A DNA stretch of 64,000 nt from Rhodocyclales bacterium (GTDB lineage: Bacteria; Pseudomonadota; Gammaproteobacteria; Burkholderiales; Rhodocyclaceae), in assembly GCA_028292485.1 (NCBI GenBank), contig JAQGMG010000039.1:62001-126000 (forward strand), written 5' to 3'. The notes below the pieces were generated by a model. The model worked only from the letters and a program-made list of their open reading frames with translations, ran no database searches and was not told the DNA's origin. Position numbers and translations under genes: made by a program. Of this stretch, positions 38,962 through 48,672 are shown piece by piece (positions within the stretch are counted from its first letter, which is position 1; each line of letters opens with the position of its first letter).

Positions 38962-40848
38962 ATGAGTGATGCAACGCACTCCAAGCAAACCTTGCCGGCA
39001 CTGACGTTTGCCGCACTGGGGGTGGTGTTTGGGGACATCGGCACGAGTCCGCTGTATGCATTGAAGGAAGTTTTCTACGGCGCGCATCACCACCTTGATG
39101 TCAATGCCCAGAACGTGTTGGGCATTCTTTCCCTGATCGTCTGGACCCTGCTCATCGTCGTAACTTTCAAATACGTGGTCGTCGTCCTGCGGGCAGACAA
39201 TCACGGCGAAGGTGGCGTCGTTGCGTTGATGGCGCGTGTCGTCGAGCAAGCGAAAGACCGGCCGAAAAAACGCAATCTGGCGATCGTGCTGGGCCTCTTC
39301 GGTGCGGCGCTGTTTTATGGCGATGGCGTAATCACACCGGCCATTTCGGTGCTGTCTGCCGTCGAGGGCCTGGAGATCATCACGCCCAGCCTGGCCACCT
39401 GGGTCATGCCGATCACCGTGATCATCCTTCTCGCTATCTTCCTCATTCAGCAAAAGGGCACGGCGCACGTGGGGCGCTTCTTCGGCCCCGTCGTGTCACT
39501 CTGGTTCCTGTCGCTGGGCGGGTGGGGCATCTACAATATCGCCGCACAACCGCATGTGCTGACCGCGTTGTCACCGCACTACGCGGTGTTGTTTTTCATA
39601 GAGCATCCGGTGCCGGCATTTTTCTCCTTGTCCGCCGTCATCCTGACTGTGACCGGCGGTGAAGCCATGTATGCGGACATGGGCCATTTCGGCCTGAAGC
39701 CCATCCGTATGGGCTGGCTGTTCGTGGTGCTGCCCTGTCTGTTGCTGAACTATTTCGGGCAAGGCGCGCTGATCCTCGGCAACCCTGCCGCTGCGGCCAA
39801 CCCCTTCTACCTTTCGATTTCGAAATGGGCACTGATTCCCATGGTGCTGCTGGCAACCGGCGCCACGATCATCGCCTCGCAAGCACTGATTACAGGCGCA
39901 TTTTCCATGACGCGCGAGTTGATCCAGCTGGGCTTCTGCCCGCGCCTGACGGTCCGCCATACCTCTGGCGACCGGATGGGGCAAATCTACGTGCCGGCAG
40001 TCAACTGGTCCCTGCTGGTGCTCGTCCTGATCGTCGTGCTGAGCTTCAAGACCTCGTCGGCGCTGGCAGAGGCCTACGGCATAGCCGTGACGCTCACCAT
40101 GCTGGTGACATCCATACTTGCCTTTTCGGTGGCGCGGCGCGACTGGAAGTGGCCGACCTGGATGGCCGTTCTGGTTTTCGTGCCGATGGCAATCATTGAA
40201 GTAGTCTTCCTGGCCGCCAATTCGATCAAGATCCCCTCGGGCGGCTGGTTTCCGCTGGCCTTCGGCGGCGTGGTGCTGTTCGTATTGATGACCTGGCGCA
40301 AGGGGCGCGGCCTGCTGTCGGAGCGGCTCAAGGCCGATCAGATCGAGCTCAAGCCCTTCGTCGACATGCTCGCGACGGAGACCAGCATGCCGCGGGTGCC
40401 ACACACCGCCGTGTTTCTCTCGCCGCGTTATGACAGCGTGCCTAACGCGTTATTGCACAACCTCAAACACAACTTCGTGTTGCACGAGACCACGATTCTC
40501 GTCACCGTCACCTTCCAGCCGCTACCGCGCATTGCCGACGGCCAGCGCGTACTGGTGGAACGCATCGGCCACCATTTCTATCGCGTCAAGGTGTTCTTCG
40601 GTTTCATGGAAGAGCCCGACGTGCCCGCCGCGCTGGAGTGGTGCGAAGAGCAGGGGCTGGAGATCGAGCCACTGATGGTTTCGTACTTCCTCAGTCGGGA
40701 AATACTGCTGCCCACGCCTGGCGAGGGCATGGCGCTGTGGCGTGAGCGTATCTTCGAATTCATGTTCCGCAATGCGTCCAGCGCGGCCAACTTCTTCAAG
40801 CTGCCCGCCAATCGGGTGGTGGAGCTGGGTAGCCGCATCGTCATCTAG
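38962..40848 (+). CDS. kup: KUP-type low-affinity potassium transporter
   Basis: 628 residues with about twelve membrane helices and a cytoplasmic C-terminal domain. Kup signature GVVFGDIGTSPLYALKEVF at the N-terminus, FYGDGVITPAISVLSAVEGL, and TGGEAMYADMGHFG. It imports K+ with H+. ATG 38962 follows CCGGAG. The C-terminus ends VVELGSRIVI, the usual family end. Confidence 0.95.
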   Translation: MSDATHSKQTLPALTFAALGVVFGDIGTSPLYALKEVFYGAHHHLDVNAQNVLGILSLIVWTLLIVVTFKYVVVVLRADNHGEGGVVALMARVVEQAKDRPKKRNLAIVLGLFGAALFYGDGVITPAISVLSAVEGLEIITPSLATWVMPITVIILLAIFLIQQKGTAHVGRFFGPVVSLWFLSLGGWGIYNIAAQPHVLTALSPHYAVLFFIEHPVPAFFSLSAVILTVTGGEAMYADMGHFGLKPIRMGWLFVVLPCLLLNYFGQGALILGNPAAAANPFYLSISKWALIPMVLLATGATIIASQALITGAFSMTRELIQLGFCPRLTVRHTSGDRMGQIYVPAVNWSLLVLVLIVVLSFKTSSALAEAYGIAVTLTMLVTSILAFSVARRDWKWPTWMAVLVFVPMAIIEVVFLAANSIKIPSGGWFPLAFGGVVLFVLMTWRKGRGLLSERLKADQIELKPFVDMLATETSMPRVPHTAVFLSPRYDSVPNALLHNLKHNFVLHETTILVTVTFQPLPRIADGQRVLVERIGHHFYRVKVFFGFMEEPDVPAALEWCEEQGLEIEPLMVSYFLSREILLPTPGEGMALWRERIFEFMFRNASSAANFFKLPANRVVELGSRIVI

Positions 40849-40900
40849 GGATGAGCTGAGCAGCGTCATAACTGGCATTAGGCAGGCCTTCAAACTTAAG

Positions 40901-40928
40901 CGTCATTCCGGCGTTTGCCGGAATGACG
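40901..40928. repeat. short REP-like hairpin after kup
   Basis: A perfect 12-bp inverted repeat CGTCATTCCGGC/GCCGGAATGACG with a GTTT loop, 52 bases after the kup stop. Related in its outer bases to the CGTCATTCCCGC family. Confidence 0.85.
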
Positions 40929-41067
40929 ACCAGGGCTTGTTTGGCGTTTGACAGGCTCATGATGCGTTAGCCGTCTTCGCACTGCCTAAAGGCTCGGCGT
41001 CACCGTCCGTTGACAATCAATGCCCCGGCAAAAGCGGGCGACACGATTTCATGGGAGTGAGCGCGCA

Positions 41068-42516
41068 GTGGCAGGACGACTGGGACTGCAGGATTGGGTG
41101 GATCGCATACGTGACCGGGATATGCCTGCTTTCGGCAATACGGTCGATTCGGTACGCAACATCACCGCCGATGAAAATGCTTCGATCGGCATGCTGTCGC
41201 GCGTCATCCTGCAGGACGCTGCGCTTACCACCAAGGTTCTCAAGCTTTCCAATAGCGTCATCTTCAACCCCGCGCGGCAGCCTGTCAGCACGATCAGCCG
41301 CGCCATCACCGTGCTGGGCTTCAATGTGCTTGGTCAGGTGGTGCTGTCGATCTGCCTGATCGATGCCTTTCTGGTCGGTGGTTTGCGCGGCCGCGTTGCT
41401 GCCGAAATGGCCCGTTGTTTTCATGCCGCCGTCCAGGCGCGCACGGCAGCGGCGGCGTGTGGGGTGATGCAGGTCGAAGAGGTGTTCATTGCTGCCCTGC
41501 TTGGCCGCGTGGGAGAGATGGCCTTCTGGTGCTTTGGCAAGGACACTGCGAATCAACTGGATCAGGCGCTCATCGAGCAGCCCGACGAGCGGCCGGAGAA
41601 TATGCAGATGGACCTTCTCGGGTTTCGTCTGCGCAACCTGACAGCCTCACTGGCACGCGAATGGCGCCTGGGGCAGATGGTCGTGTCGGCCGCCGAGCCA
41701 GCGCCACATCCCACTGTTTCCGAAAAAGCCATTGCGCTTGGGCACCGATTGGCCTCGGCGGCAGAGTATGGCTGGGAGTCGGCGGTGGCGACCAAGGCGC
41801 TCGAGGCCTATGCGGACATGCTGCAACGGCCTTTCGACGAAGTGAAGATTCTGGTTCTGAACAATGCGGCCGAAGCCACACGCGTGGCTGCACAGTTCGG
41901 TGCCACCGATGCGGCACGGCTGATTCCCGTGCCCAATACCGAGGATGCGGAAGAGATCGAGATAGAAATTGCACGCGAGGCGGCCGATCCCGAGCCGGAC
42001 CCGATGCTGCAGCTGCGCATTCTGCGGGACCTGGCGATGATGCTGAACGGCAAGACCAGCCTGAATGAAGTGCTGAATCTGGTGCTGGAAGGCATTTACC
42101 GCGGCCTGGGCATGCATCGGGCTGTGTTCGCCTTGCTGACGGCCGACCGTACGACCTTGCAGGCCAAGGCGGCGCTGGGCCACGATGCCGAAGCGCTGGT
42201 GAAGCGCTTCGTATTCAAGCTCGACGGCACGAAGGGCGAGCTTGTTAACGAAATCTTCATGCGCAACGAATCATTCTGGTTGCGCGATCCGATGCCACGC
42301 GGCATCAGCACCTTGCGCTTCGAAAAGGCCACCGGCGCGCACGAAGCCTTCATCGCGCCGATCATCACCCACGGCCGGGCAATCGGCGTTTTTTACGCCG
42401 ACAGCGGCACGCATACGCCGGACCAGGAAGCCTGGCAGGGTTTCCTGCACTTCGTACAGCAAGCCAGCCTGTCGTTCGAGCACGTGGCAACGCGCGGAGC
42501 CACGAGCAAGCGCTGA
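41068..42516 (+). CDS. HDOD-GAF signalling protein
   Basis: 482 residues from GTG 41068, which has GGGAGTGA upstream (ATG 41020 is an alternative with no ribosome site). Residues about 15-200 form an HDOD domain ([29 protein letters not shown] ... [20 protein letters not shown]), a non-catalytic HD relative. Residues about 330-480 form a GAF domain ([26 protein letters not shown] ... [21 protein letters not shown]). HDOD-GAF proteins act in signalling, often with c-di-GMP or chemotaxis systems; no partner lies next to it. Target unknown. Confidence 0.83.
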   Translation: MAGRLGLQDWVDRIRDRDMPAFGNTVDSVRNITADENASIGMLSRVILQDAALTTKVLKLSNSVIFNPARQPVSTISRAITVLGFNVLGQVVLSICLIDAFLVGGLRGRVAAEMARCFHAAVQARTAAAACGVMQVEEVFIAALLGRVGEMAFWCFGKDTANQLDQALIEQPDERPENMQMDLLGFRLRNLTASLAREWRLGQMVVSAAEPAPHPTVSEKAIALGHRLASAAEYGWESAVATKALEAYADMLQRPFDEVKILVLNNAAEATRVAAQFGATDAARLIPVPNTEDAEEIEIEIAREAADPEPDPMLQLRILRDLAMMLNGKTSLNEVLNLVLEGIYRGLGMHRAVFALLTADRTTLQAKAALGHDAEALVKRFVFKLDGTKGELVNEIFMRNESFWLRDPMPRGISTLRFEKATGAHEAFIAPIITHGRAIGVFYADSGTHTPDQEAWQGFLHFVQQASLSFEHVATRGATSKR

Positions 42517-42533
42517 CTCGTCGAGCGCAATGC

Positions 42534-42555
42534 AACGGCGAGTCAACGGCGAATC
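42534..42555 (+). repeat. 11-nt tandem duplication after the HDOD gene
   Basis: AACGGCGAGTC is followed directly by AACGGCGAATC, 17 bases after the stop. Confidence 0.6.
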
Positions 42556-42617
42556 AGGTCTGGCGCAACACAAATCCCTTAGAATTGCCGGCTCTTCCCC
42601 GCATTCCAAGGATCGCC

Positions 42618-43853
42618 ATGCCCGTCAATCTTCAAGCCCCCGTTGCTGATCAACTCAAAGCCGTCAAGGGTGTGCGGCTGGGGACTGCGCAAGCGGGCAT
42701 TCGCAAGCTCAATCGGCGCGACATCACCTTGATCGAATTGGCCGAAGGTAGTCGCGCGGCCGGGGTGTTCACGCAAAACCGTTTCTGTGCGGCGCCTGTG
42801 CAGGTATGCAAAACGCATTTGTCCCTGACCGACCCGCGAGCGCTGGTGATCAATACCGGTATTGCCAATGCAGGCACCGGCGAGCTGGGCGTAACCAACG
42901 CGCAAGCCACCTGCCGTGCGGTGGGTGAGTTGCTCGGCGTGGCGCGCGAGGCCGTGCTGCCTTTTTCTACCGGCGTGATCCTCGAGCATCTGCCGATGGA
43001 TCGACTCGTGGCAGGCTTGCCTGCGGCCAAGGCTGCGCTCAAGGATGATGGCTGGTTCGATGCGTGCCACGCCATCATGACGACCGACACCTTGCCCAAG
43101 TGTGTCTCGCGTCAGGTCGACATCGACGGGCAGACGGTGACATTCACCGGCATGAGCAAGGGCGCCGGCATGATCCGGCCGAACATGGCGACGATGCTGG
43201 GTTTCCTTGCGACCGACGCCAAGGTCGCGCAGCCCCTGCTCGACCAGCTCGTGCGCGAAGCGGCCGACCTGTCCTTCAACAGCATCACCGTAGACGGCGA
43301 TACCTCGACCAATGATTCGTTCATCCTGATCGCGACCGGCCAGGTCGGTGAAGAGATCATCGACGAGGCTTCCAGCGAGTTCCAGATATTGCGCGCCGAA
43401 GTCATCGAAGTCGCTCAATGGCTGGCGCAAGCCATCGTGCGCGACGGCGAGGGTGCGACCAAGTTCATGAGCATCGTTGTCGAGAGCGGAGCCGATCAGG
43501 ACGAATGTCGCAAGGTGGCGTATTCGATTGCCCATTCGCCGCTGGTCAAGACCGCCTTTTTTGCATCGGACCCCAATCTTGGCCGGATACTCGCCGCCAT
43601 CGGTTATGCCGGTGTCAATGACCTGGATGTGAATACGCTGCGTGTCTGGCTTGGTACGCACGGTGAGGAAGTGCTGGTTGCGGAGCAGGGCGGCCGCGCG
43701 GCAAGCTATGTAGAAGAAGCCGGTGCACGCATCATGAAAAACGCGGAGATCACGGTGCGGGTGGATCTGGCGCGCGGTGATGCAGCCACTACGGTGTGGA
43801 CCTGCGATTTTTCGTATGACTATGTAAAGATCAACGCCGACTACCGCTCTTGA
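42618..43853 (+). CDS. argJ: bifunctional ornithine acetyltransferase / N-acetylglutamate synthase
   Basis: 411 residues. Transfers acetyl from N-acetylornithine to glutamate in arginine synthesis. The self-cleavage site is visible in [19 protein letters not shown], where the Thr of ATML becomes the nucleophile of the beta chain; [10 protein letters not shown] and [10 protein letters not shown] are also family hallmarks. ATG 42618 fits the family. A 100-nt palindromic element starts directly after its stop. Confidence 0.96.
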   Translation: MPVNLQAPVADQLKAVKGVRLGTAQAGIRKLNRRDITLIELAEGSRAAGVFTQNRFCAAPVQVCKTHLSLTDPRALVINTGIANAGTGELGVTNAQATCRAVGELLGVAREAVLPFSTGVILEHLPMDRLVAGLPAAKAALKDDGWFDACHAIMTTDTLPKCVSRQVDIDGQTVTFTGMSKGAGMIRPNMATMLGFLATDAKVAQPLLDQLVREAADLSFNSITVDGDTSTNDSFILIATGQVGEEIIDEASSEFQILRAEVIEVAQWLAQAIVRDGEGATKFMSIVVESGADQDECRKVAYSIAHSPLVKTAFFASDPNLGRILAAIGYAGVNDLDVNTLRVWLGTHGEEVLVAEQGGRAASYVEEAGARIMKNAEITVRVDLARGDAATTVWTCDFSYDYVKINADYRS

Positions 43854-43953
43854 TTCCTCGCCAAAACCGCCACTGCCTTTGTCGACTTCGGCTTGCCGTG
43901 CTTTAGCACTGTCTGCGCCTTGTCTTCGCGGCAGTGACGGTTGTGGCGAGGAA
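43854..43953. repeat. 100-nt palindromic element, copy A
   Basis: Starts on the base after the argJ stop. Two 24-nt arms (43854-43877 and 43930-43953) pair at 22 of 24 positions around a 52-nt core. The core matches copy B at 48 of 52 positions and contains a GTGC-TTTA-GCAC hairpin. The arms differ from copy B in sequence but are complementary within each copy. Confidence 0.85.
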
Positions 43954-44016
43954 GGTGTGTGCCTGGGTGTGCGCCTGTTTTTCCTTCCTCACTCATAACG
44001 CCTTACTTCGCACCAC

Positions 44017-44550
44017 ATGTTTCACGATATCTTTTCCGTTCCCCAGCTCTTTGGTTACCTCGCATTCATCTTCGGCGTCGGTTGTTTTTTGCAGAAGAGC
44101 GATGTGCGCTTCAAGGTCTTCATGGCCATCGAGTGCGTCAGCTATGTCATTCACTTCTGGTTGCTGGGCAACTTCACGGCCTGCGCCAGCTCGGCTGTGT
44201 CGGTGGGGCGTTCCCTGGCGGCGATTCGCAGTCGTTCGCGCTGGGTTGCCTTGATCTTCGTGTTGTTAAGTCTTGGCATGGGTGTGTGGCTGGCCAGGTC
44301 GTGGCTGTCGATGCTGCCCATCATCGCCTCGTGTATCGGCACTACGGCGTTGTTCCTGCTCTCCGGCGTGCGCATGCGCTTGCTGATGCTGGTCGGTACG
44401 ACGTTGTGGCTGATCAACAATATCGCGTCAGGCTCCATCGGCGGGACGATGCTGGAAGCGGTAATCCTGACGACCAACTCCTGGACGATTTTTCGTTTGA
44501 TGCGCGATCAGCGTGGCGAAGCGGAAACCCCAAAGGTTCCTGAGCCCTGA
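44017..44550 (+). CDS. ygjV: YgjV-family inner-membrane protein
   Basis: 177 residues, about five to six membrane helices with the YgjV pattern (FGYLAFIFGVGCFLQKSDVRFKVFMAIECVSYVIHFWLLGN ... WLINNIASGSIGGTMLEAVIL). Function unknown; the E. coli homolog is about 183 residues. It stands alone between two copies of the 100-nt palindromic element, so it looks like an insertion between argJ and the pilus locus. C-terminal tail is hydrophilic. Confidence 0.78.
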   Translation: MFHDIFSVPQLFGYLAFIFGVGCFLQKSDVRFKVFMAIECVSYVIHFWLLGNFTACASSAVSVGRSLAAIRSRSRWVALIFVLLSLGMGVWLARSWLSMLPIIASCIGTTALFLLSGVRMRLLMLVGTTLWLINNIASGSIGGTMLEAVILTTNSWTIFRLMRDQRGEAETPKVPEP

Positions 44551-44633
44551 CTGGCGCAATTCCCAAGTTGCTCAAGCCTTGCTGCCTACTGCCGATGTAA
44601 TGCGGAAGGGCACGACTGCCTTTGTCGACAAGA

Positions 44634-44733
44634 TTCCATTTTGAAACCGTTATTACCTTTGTCGACTGCAGCTTGCCGTGCATTAGCACTGTCTGCGCTT
44701 TGTCTTCGCGGCACTAACGATTTAAAAATGGAA
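44634..44733. repeat. 100-nt palindromic element, copy B
   Basis: Same length and layout as copy A: arms 44634-44657 and 44710-44733 pair at 20 of 24 positions around the shared 52-nt core. It ends 16 bases before the mshE ATG. A fragment of a third copy (ACTGCCTTTGTCGAC) lies just upstream at 44615-44629. Confidence 0.85.
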
Positions 44734-44749
44734 TAGGGGATTCCGCAAC

Positions 44750-46453
44750 ATGGCCAGACCCGAAAAATTCCGCCTCGGCGACCTGCTGGTGCAGAAGAGC
44801 TGCATCACGCAGGAGCAACTCGAATACGTGCTGGGCGAGCAGAAGCGCTCGGGGCGCAAGTTCGGGCGCCTTGTCGTCGAACTTGGCTACACGACCGACG
44901 AGGCCGTGGCGCGTGCCATTGCCAGCCAGATCGGTGGCGAGTTTGTCGATCTACACAAGGTGCGTGTCGGCGCGGCCATGCAGAACCTCATTCCCGAAAC
45001 GCTGGCGCGGCGCCTGCGGCTGATTGCCGTCGAGGATCGTGGTGAATCCGTGTTGGTGGGTTTTGCTGACCCGGGCAATCTGCTGGCCTACGACGAAGCC
45101 GTGCGCGTGCTCAATCGCCCCGTCGACATCGCGGTGGTGGTCGAAAGCGCGCTGCGCGATGCGTTGGACGCGGTCTATCGCGATAGCGGCAAGGTCAACA
45201 GCATTGTCGATGAGCTCAATACCGAACTGGGTACGGGCGAGCTCGATCTCGGCGAGCTCGGTGCGCTGACGGGCTCGGAAGACGCGCCAGTCGTGCGCCT
45301 CATCGAAAGCATTTTCGAGGAAGCACGCAAGCTGCGTGCTTCGGATATTCATATCGAGCCGCAGGAGCGCACCGTCGTCGTGCGCTTCCGCATCGATGGC
45401 GTATTGCATCGGCATATGGAGGCTTCGTCACGCGTCGCCAGCGCTGTGGTGCTGCGGCTCAAGCTGGTCGCGGGCCTCGACATTTCGGAGAAACGCTTGC
45501 CGCAGGACGGCCGTTTCGGTGTGAAGATCGGCGGCCATCCGGTCGACATGCGTATGTCGACATTGCCGACGCAATATGGCGAATGCGTAGTGTTGCGCGT
45601 GCTCAACCAGTCGGCCTCGGTTGTGACGCTCAATCGACTGGCCATGCCGCAGCACATCCTGGATGGCTTCCGTGCCGCCATCGCGCGGCCCAACGGCATT
45701 GTGCTGGTGACCGGCCCGACAGGTAGCGGCAAGACGACGACGCTTTACTCCGCCCTCGCCGAACTGAATACGCCGGATACCAAGATCATCACCGTCGAAG
45801 ACCCGGTCGAATATCGCCTGCCCGGTATCAACCAGGTGCAGGTGAACGAGAAGATCGACCTCACCTTCGGCCGCATATTACGCACCTGTCTGCGGCAAGA
45901 CCCGGACGTCATACTTGTCGGTGAAATGCGCGACAGGGAGACGGCCGAGATCGGCATGCGCGCTGCCATGACCGGCCACCTCGTACTATCCACATTGCAT
46001 ACAAACGATGCGATCAGCACGCCGGCGCGGCTCATCGATATGGGTGTGGCGCGTTTCATGGTAGCCATGTCGGTGCACATGATATTGGCGCAGCGTCTGC
46101 TGCGACTCATGTGCGAGCACTGTCGCGAACCGGCCGTGCTGGAGCCCGATCAACTGACCTGGCTGCGCCTGGAGGCAGGGTCGCGCGCTGACGAACTGGT
46201 CTATCGCAAGGCGCGCGGTTGCTCACGCTGCAATGGTTCGGGCTACACAGGTCGGCGCGGCGTATATGAAATGCTCGAGATGACGCGGCCGCTGATCGAG
46301 GCGGCCAACAATCCCGAGCCGGGTGTCTTTGTGCGCGCGGCGCGAGAGCAGATGGCCGGCAAGACCTTGCGCGCCGATGCAGCGCGACTCGTCATGGAAG
46401 GGCTCACGACAGCGGAAGAAGCCATGCGTGTGACGTTCCAGATCGATGATTGA
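44750..46453 (+). CDS. mshE: MSHA pilus assembly ATPase MshE
   Basis: 567 residues, GspE/PilB family. Residues 8-31 (RLGDLLVQKS ... VLGEQ) and 37-60 form two tandem MshEN motifs, the c-di-GMP-binding N-domain described for V. cholerae MshE. The ATPase domain has Walker A GPTGSGKTTTLYSAL near residue 325, the Asp box and EMRDRETAEIGMRAAMTGHLVLSTLHTND, and a C4 zinc motif (CEHC ... CSRCNGSGYTGRRG). It powers pilus extension from the cytoplasmic face of the inner membrane. Confidence 0.93.
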   Translation: MARPEKFRLGDLLVQKSCITQEQLEYVLGEQKRSGRKFGRLVVELGYTTDEAVARAIASQIGGEFVDLHKVRVGAAMQNLIPETLARRLRLIAVEDRGESVLVGFADPGNLLAYDEAVRVLNRPVDIAVVVESALRDALDAVYRDSGKVNSIVDELNTELGTGELDLGELGALTGSEDAPVVRLIESIFEEARKLRASDIHIEPQERTVVVRFRIDGVLHRHMEASSRVASAVVLRLKLVAGLDISEKRLPQDGRFGVKIGGHPVDMRMSTLPTQYGECVVLRVLNQSASVVTLNRLAMPQHILDGFRAAIARPNGIVLVTGPTGSGKTTTLYSALAELNTPDTKIITVEDPVEYRLPGINQVQVNEKIDLTFGRILRTCLRQDPDVILVGEMRDRETAEIGMRAAMTGHLVLSTLHTNDAISTPARLIDMGVARFMVAMSVHMILAQRLLRLMCEHCREPAVLEPDQLTWLRLEAGSRADELVYRKARGCSRCNGSGYTGRRGVYEMLEMTRPLIEAANNPEPGVFVRAAREQMAGKTLRADAARLVMEGLTTAEEAMRVTFQIDD

Positions 46454-46500
46454 TATGGGCATTTCCTACAATGGGGTGGATCTATGTCTCCTCTCCTTGC

Positions 46501-46592
46501 CCGTTCGCACTGAGCGTAGCGCAGCGAAGTCGAAGTGTGGGCACCTTCGTCCCGATGCTTCGACTTCGCTGCGCTACGCTCAGCACGAACGG
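46501..46592. repeat. REP-like palindrome in the mshE-mshG gap
   Basis: Two 35-base arms (46501-46535, 46558-46592) are reverse complements at 33 of 35 positions. The outer ends read CCGTTCG/CGAACGG and the inner part is CTGAGCGTAGCGCAGCGAAG-like. It occupies most of the 245-base gap. Confidence 0.88.
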
Positions 46593-46698
46593 ATTTTGCT
46601 CAGGCGCGCCGTCCATCAAGATAGAGCGTCTTTTTTTCGTTGCATTGCGCGACGCCGCGTGTCTCCTGCTTTTCAGAGGCTTGCCGAGGTTTACAGAC

Positions 46699-47931
46699 AT
46701 GCCTAACTTCGCCTACGTCGCGCGCGATCGTGCCGGCACGCGCCTGACCGGTATGCTCGATGGGCCGAGCAGCGCCATCGTGGCCGAGCGCCTCGCGCAG
46801 CAAGGCTCCATACCGATCAGCATCGAACTGATCCAGGGTCAGGTCGACACCGATTCGGTCGAGGAGACATCGGGCTTCTTTGCGAAGAAAGTGCCTGCCA
46901 TCGACGTGCTGATGTTTTGCCGGCAGATGAACACCTTGCTCAAGGCCGGCGTACCCATTTTGCGTGCGCTGGGCGGCTTGACCGATTCCATCGTCAACAA
47001 GCGCTTCAAGGCTGTCGTGATCAACCTCAAGGAGTCGCTCGAAGGCGGCCGCGAGCTGTCGCAGGCCATGGAGTCGCATCCTTCGGTGTTTACTCCCTTC
47101 GTCACCTCGATGGTCAGGGTGGGCGAGAGCACGGGTCGGCTGGAACAGATATTCCTTCGCCTCTATCATCACCTGACCTTCCAGAAGTTCATGCGCGAGC
47201 AGGTCAAGACGGCGCTGCGCTACCCGAGCTTCGTTGTGCTGGCGATGCTCATTGCCATTTGTGTCATCAATGTATTTGTCATACCGGCGTTTGCCAAGAC
47301 CTTCAAGGGGCTGGGCGCCGAGCTGCCGCTGATGACGCGCGTTCTCATCGCATCATCGGATTTCACGATCACCTGGTGGCCGGCGTTGCTGATCGGCGCA
47401 ATCGGCGCGGTATTCCTGTTCCGCAGCATCACGCGTTCGGATACCGGCGGTTTTGCGTGGGACCGCATGAAGCTGCGCATTCCCGTTGCGGGCAATATCC
47501 TGCGGCTTGCATCCTATTCGCGCTTCTGCCGCAGCATGGGTCTCGCCCTGCAGAGCGGCGTGTCCATCGTGCAGTCGCTCACGCTTGTGCAGGAGGTCGT
47601 CGAGAACCGCTTCATCGCCGACAAGATCGAGCAGATGCGCCTCGGTGTCGCACGCGGCGAAAGCGTGCTGCGCGTGGCGACCCAGTCCGCCATCTTCAAC
47701 TCCACCGTGTTGCAGATGATCATGGTGGGAGAGGAGTCCGGCATGCTGGACGAGATGTTCATGGAAGTTGCCGATCTCTTCCAGGGCGATGTGGAGTACG
47801 AGCTGAAGAACCTGTCAGCGCAGATAGAGCCGATCCTTATCGTTGTGCTGGGCGCCATCGTGCTGGTACTTGCACTTGGCATCTTCATGCCGATGTGGGA
47901 ACTGGGGCAGGCCATGGGGGGCGCCAAATGA
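46699..47931 (+). CDS. mshG: MSHA biogenesis inner-membrane platform protein MshG
   Basis: 410 residues, GspF/PilC family with two T2SSF domains (FCRQMNTLLKAGVPILRALGGL ... and FCRSMGLALQSGVSIVQSLTLV) and three membrane helices (near 175-195, 225-245, 380-400). It couples the ATPase to pilin assembly. The start at MPNFAYVARDRAG matches the family; the frame happens to stay open through the REP element back to mshE, but that part is not conserved protein. Confidence 0.93.
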   Translation: MPNFAYVARDRAGTRLTGMLDGPSSAIVAERLAQQGSIPISIELIQGQVDTDSVEETSGFFAKKVPAIDVLMFCRQMNTLLKAGVPILRALGGLTDSIVNKRFKAVVINLKESLEGGRELSQAMESHPSVFTPFVTSMVRVGESTGRLEQIFLRLYHHLTFQKFMREQVKTALRYPSFVVLAMLIAICVINVFVIPAFAKTFKGLGAELPLMTRVLIASSDFTITWWPALLIGAIGAVFLFRSITRSDTGGFAWDRMKLRIPVAGNILRLASYSRFCRSMGLALQSGVSIVQSLTLVQEVVENRFIADKIEQMRLGVARGESVLRVATQSAIFNSTVLQMIMVGEESGMLDEMFMEVADLFQGDVEYELKNLSAQIEPILIVVLGAIVLVLALGIFMPMWELGQAMGGAK

Positions 47932-48080
47932 GCTGTCGCAGGTACGGGCGTGACAAATTTGACAATCCCGGCCTGTCCTTGCGTTAAAGCCGTGTGCTTC
48001 AAAAGCCGTTAAACGGCCTATAGGTACGTTTTCGTATCGGCCGGTTCCTCTCTTGGATCCGGGTATTCAGGAGACAACAC

Positions 48081-48647
48081 ATGAACCGCAGCAAAGGCTT
48101 TACCCTTATTGAATTGGTGGTCGTCATCACCATTCTGGGCATTCTTGCAGCGGTCGCGCTGCCGCGATTCGTCAATCTGCAGCGCGACGCGCGTATTGCA
48201 AAACTCAACGCTGCACGCGGTGCCGTGCAGGCAGCGGCTGCAATGGTTGCCGGTTCGGCCCAGGCCAGAACCGCCGTTGTGCAGCCAACTTGCGCGGCGG
48301 GCGGCGGTATACCCAACATTGCCGCCACCGGCGCAGGCACGATATGTTCGCAAAACGGTTTGCTCCAGGCCATCAACTGGAACCCGACTGCTGACGTTCC
48401 CGGCGGTGCTGCGCACGGCATCGTCGATGCAGCAGGTTTGACAGCCTTGTTCCCGGCAACAGTGGCAGCCCTGGCAGCAGATGGTTATGCAACCACGGGT
48501 GGCGGCGCGGCAATCGGCAGTGTATTGACGGTCCAGGTCACCGGCGGACCCACGCCGGCCACCTGTTCGTTTACCTACACGCCTTCGACCGGTGGCGGCG
48601 CAGGTACTGCTCCGACGATCTCCGCGATCAACACCCTGGGTTGCTGA
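48081..48647 (+). CDS. mshA: type IV prepilin, MSHA pilin-like
   Basis: 188 residues. Prepilin signal [12 protein letters not shown] with cleavage after Gly6 and Glu at +5, then the hydrophobic stalk [18 protein letters not shown]. The mature part is Ala/Gly/Thr-rich with four cysteines in [19 protein letters not shown] and the C-terminal LGC. It is the only prepilin between mshG and mshC, the slot held by mshB/mshA in Vibrio, so it is probably the major pilin; mshB is possible. Confidence 0.85.
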   Translation: MNRSKGFTLIELVVVITILGILAAVALPRFVNLQRDARIAKLNAARGAVQAAAAMVAGSAQARTAVVQPTCAAGGGIPNIAATGAGTICSQNGLLQAINWNPTADVPGGAAHGIVDAAGLTALFPATVAALAADGYATTGGGAAIGSVLTVQVTGGPTPATCSFTYTPSTGGGAGTAPTISAINTLGC

Positions 48648-48672
48648 CCCTGGCGGGGCGGATCCTGTGTCC

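Noticed and set aside
43854-44733. The two 100-nt elements as integron attC sites around a ygjV cassette
   Set aside because: attC sites have conserved outer R boxes and variable centres. Here the centre is conserved and the arms vary, and no RYYYAAC/GTTRRRY pair is in the right orientation. No integrase is in the window.
43854-44733. The elements as an ordinary MITE pair
   Set aside because: MITE copies share the same terminal repeats; these have different arms, and no target-site duplication is evident.
46450-46698. Extended N-terminus of mshG back to mshE
   Set aside because: The frame is open but consists of a REP palindrome; the conserved GspF start is at 46699.
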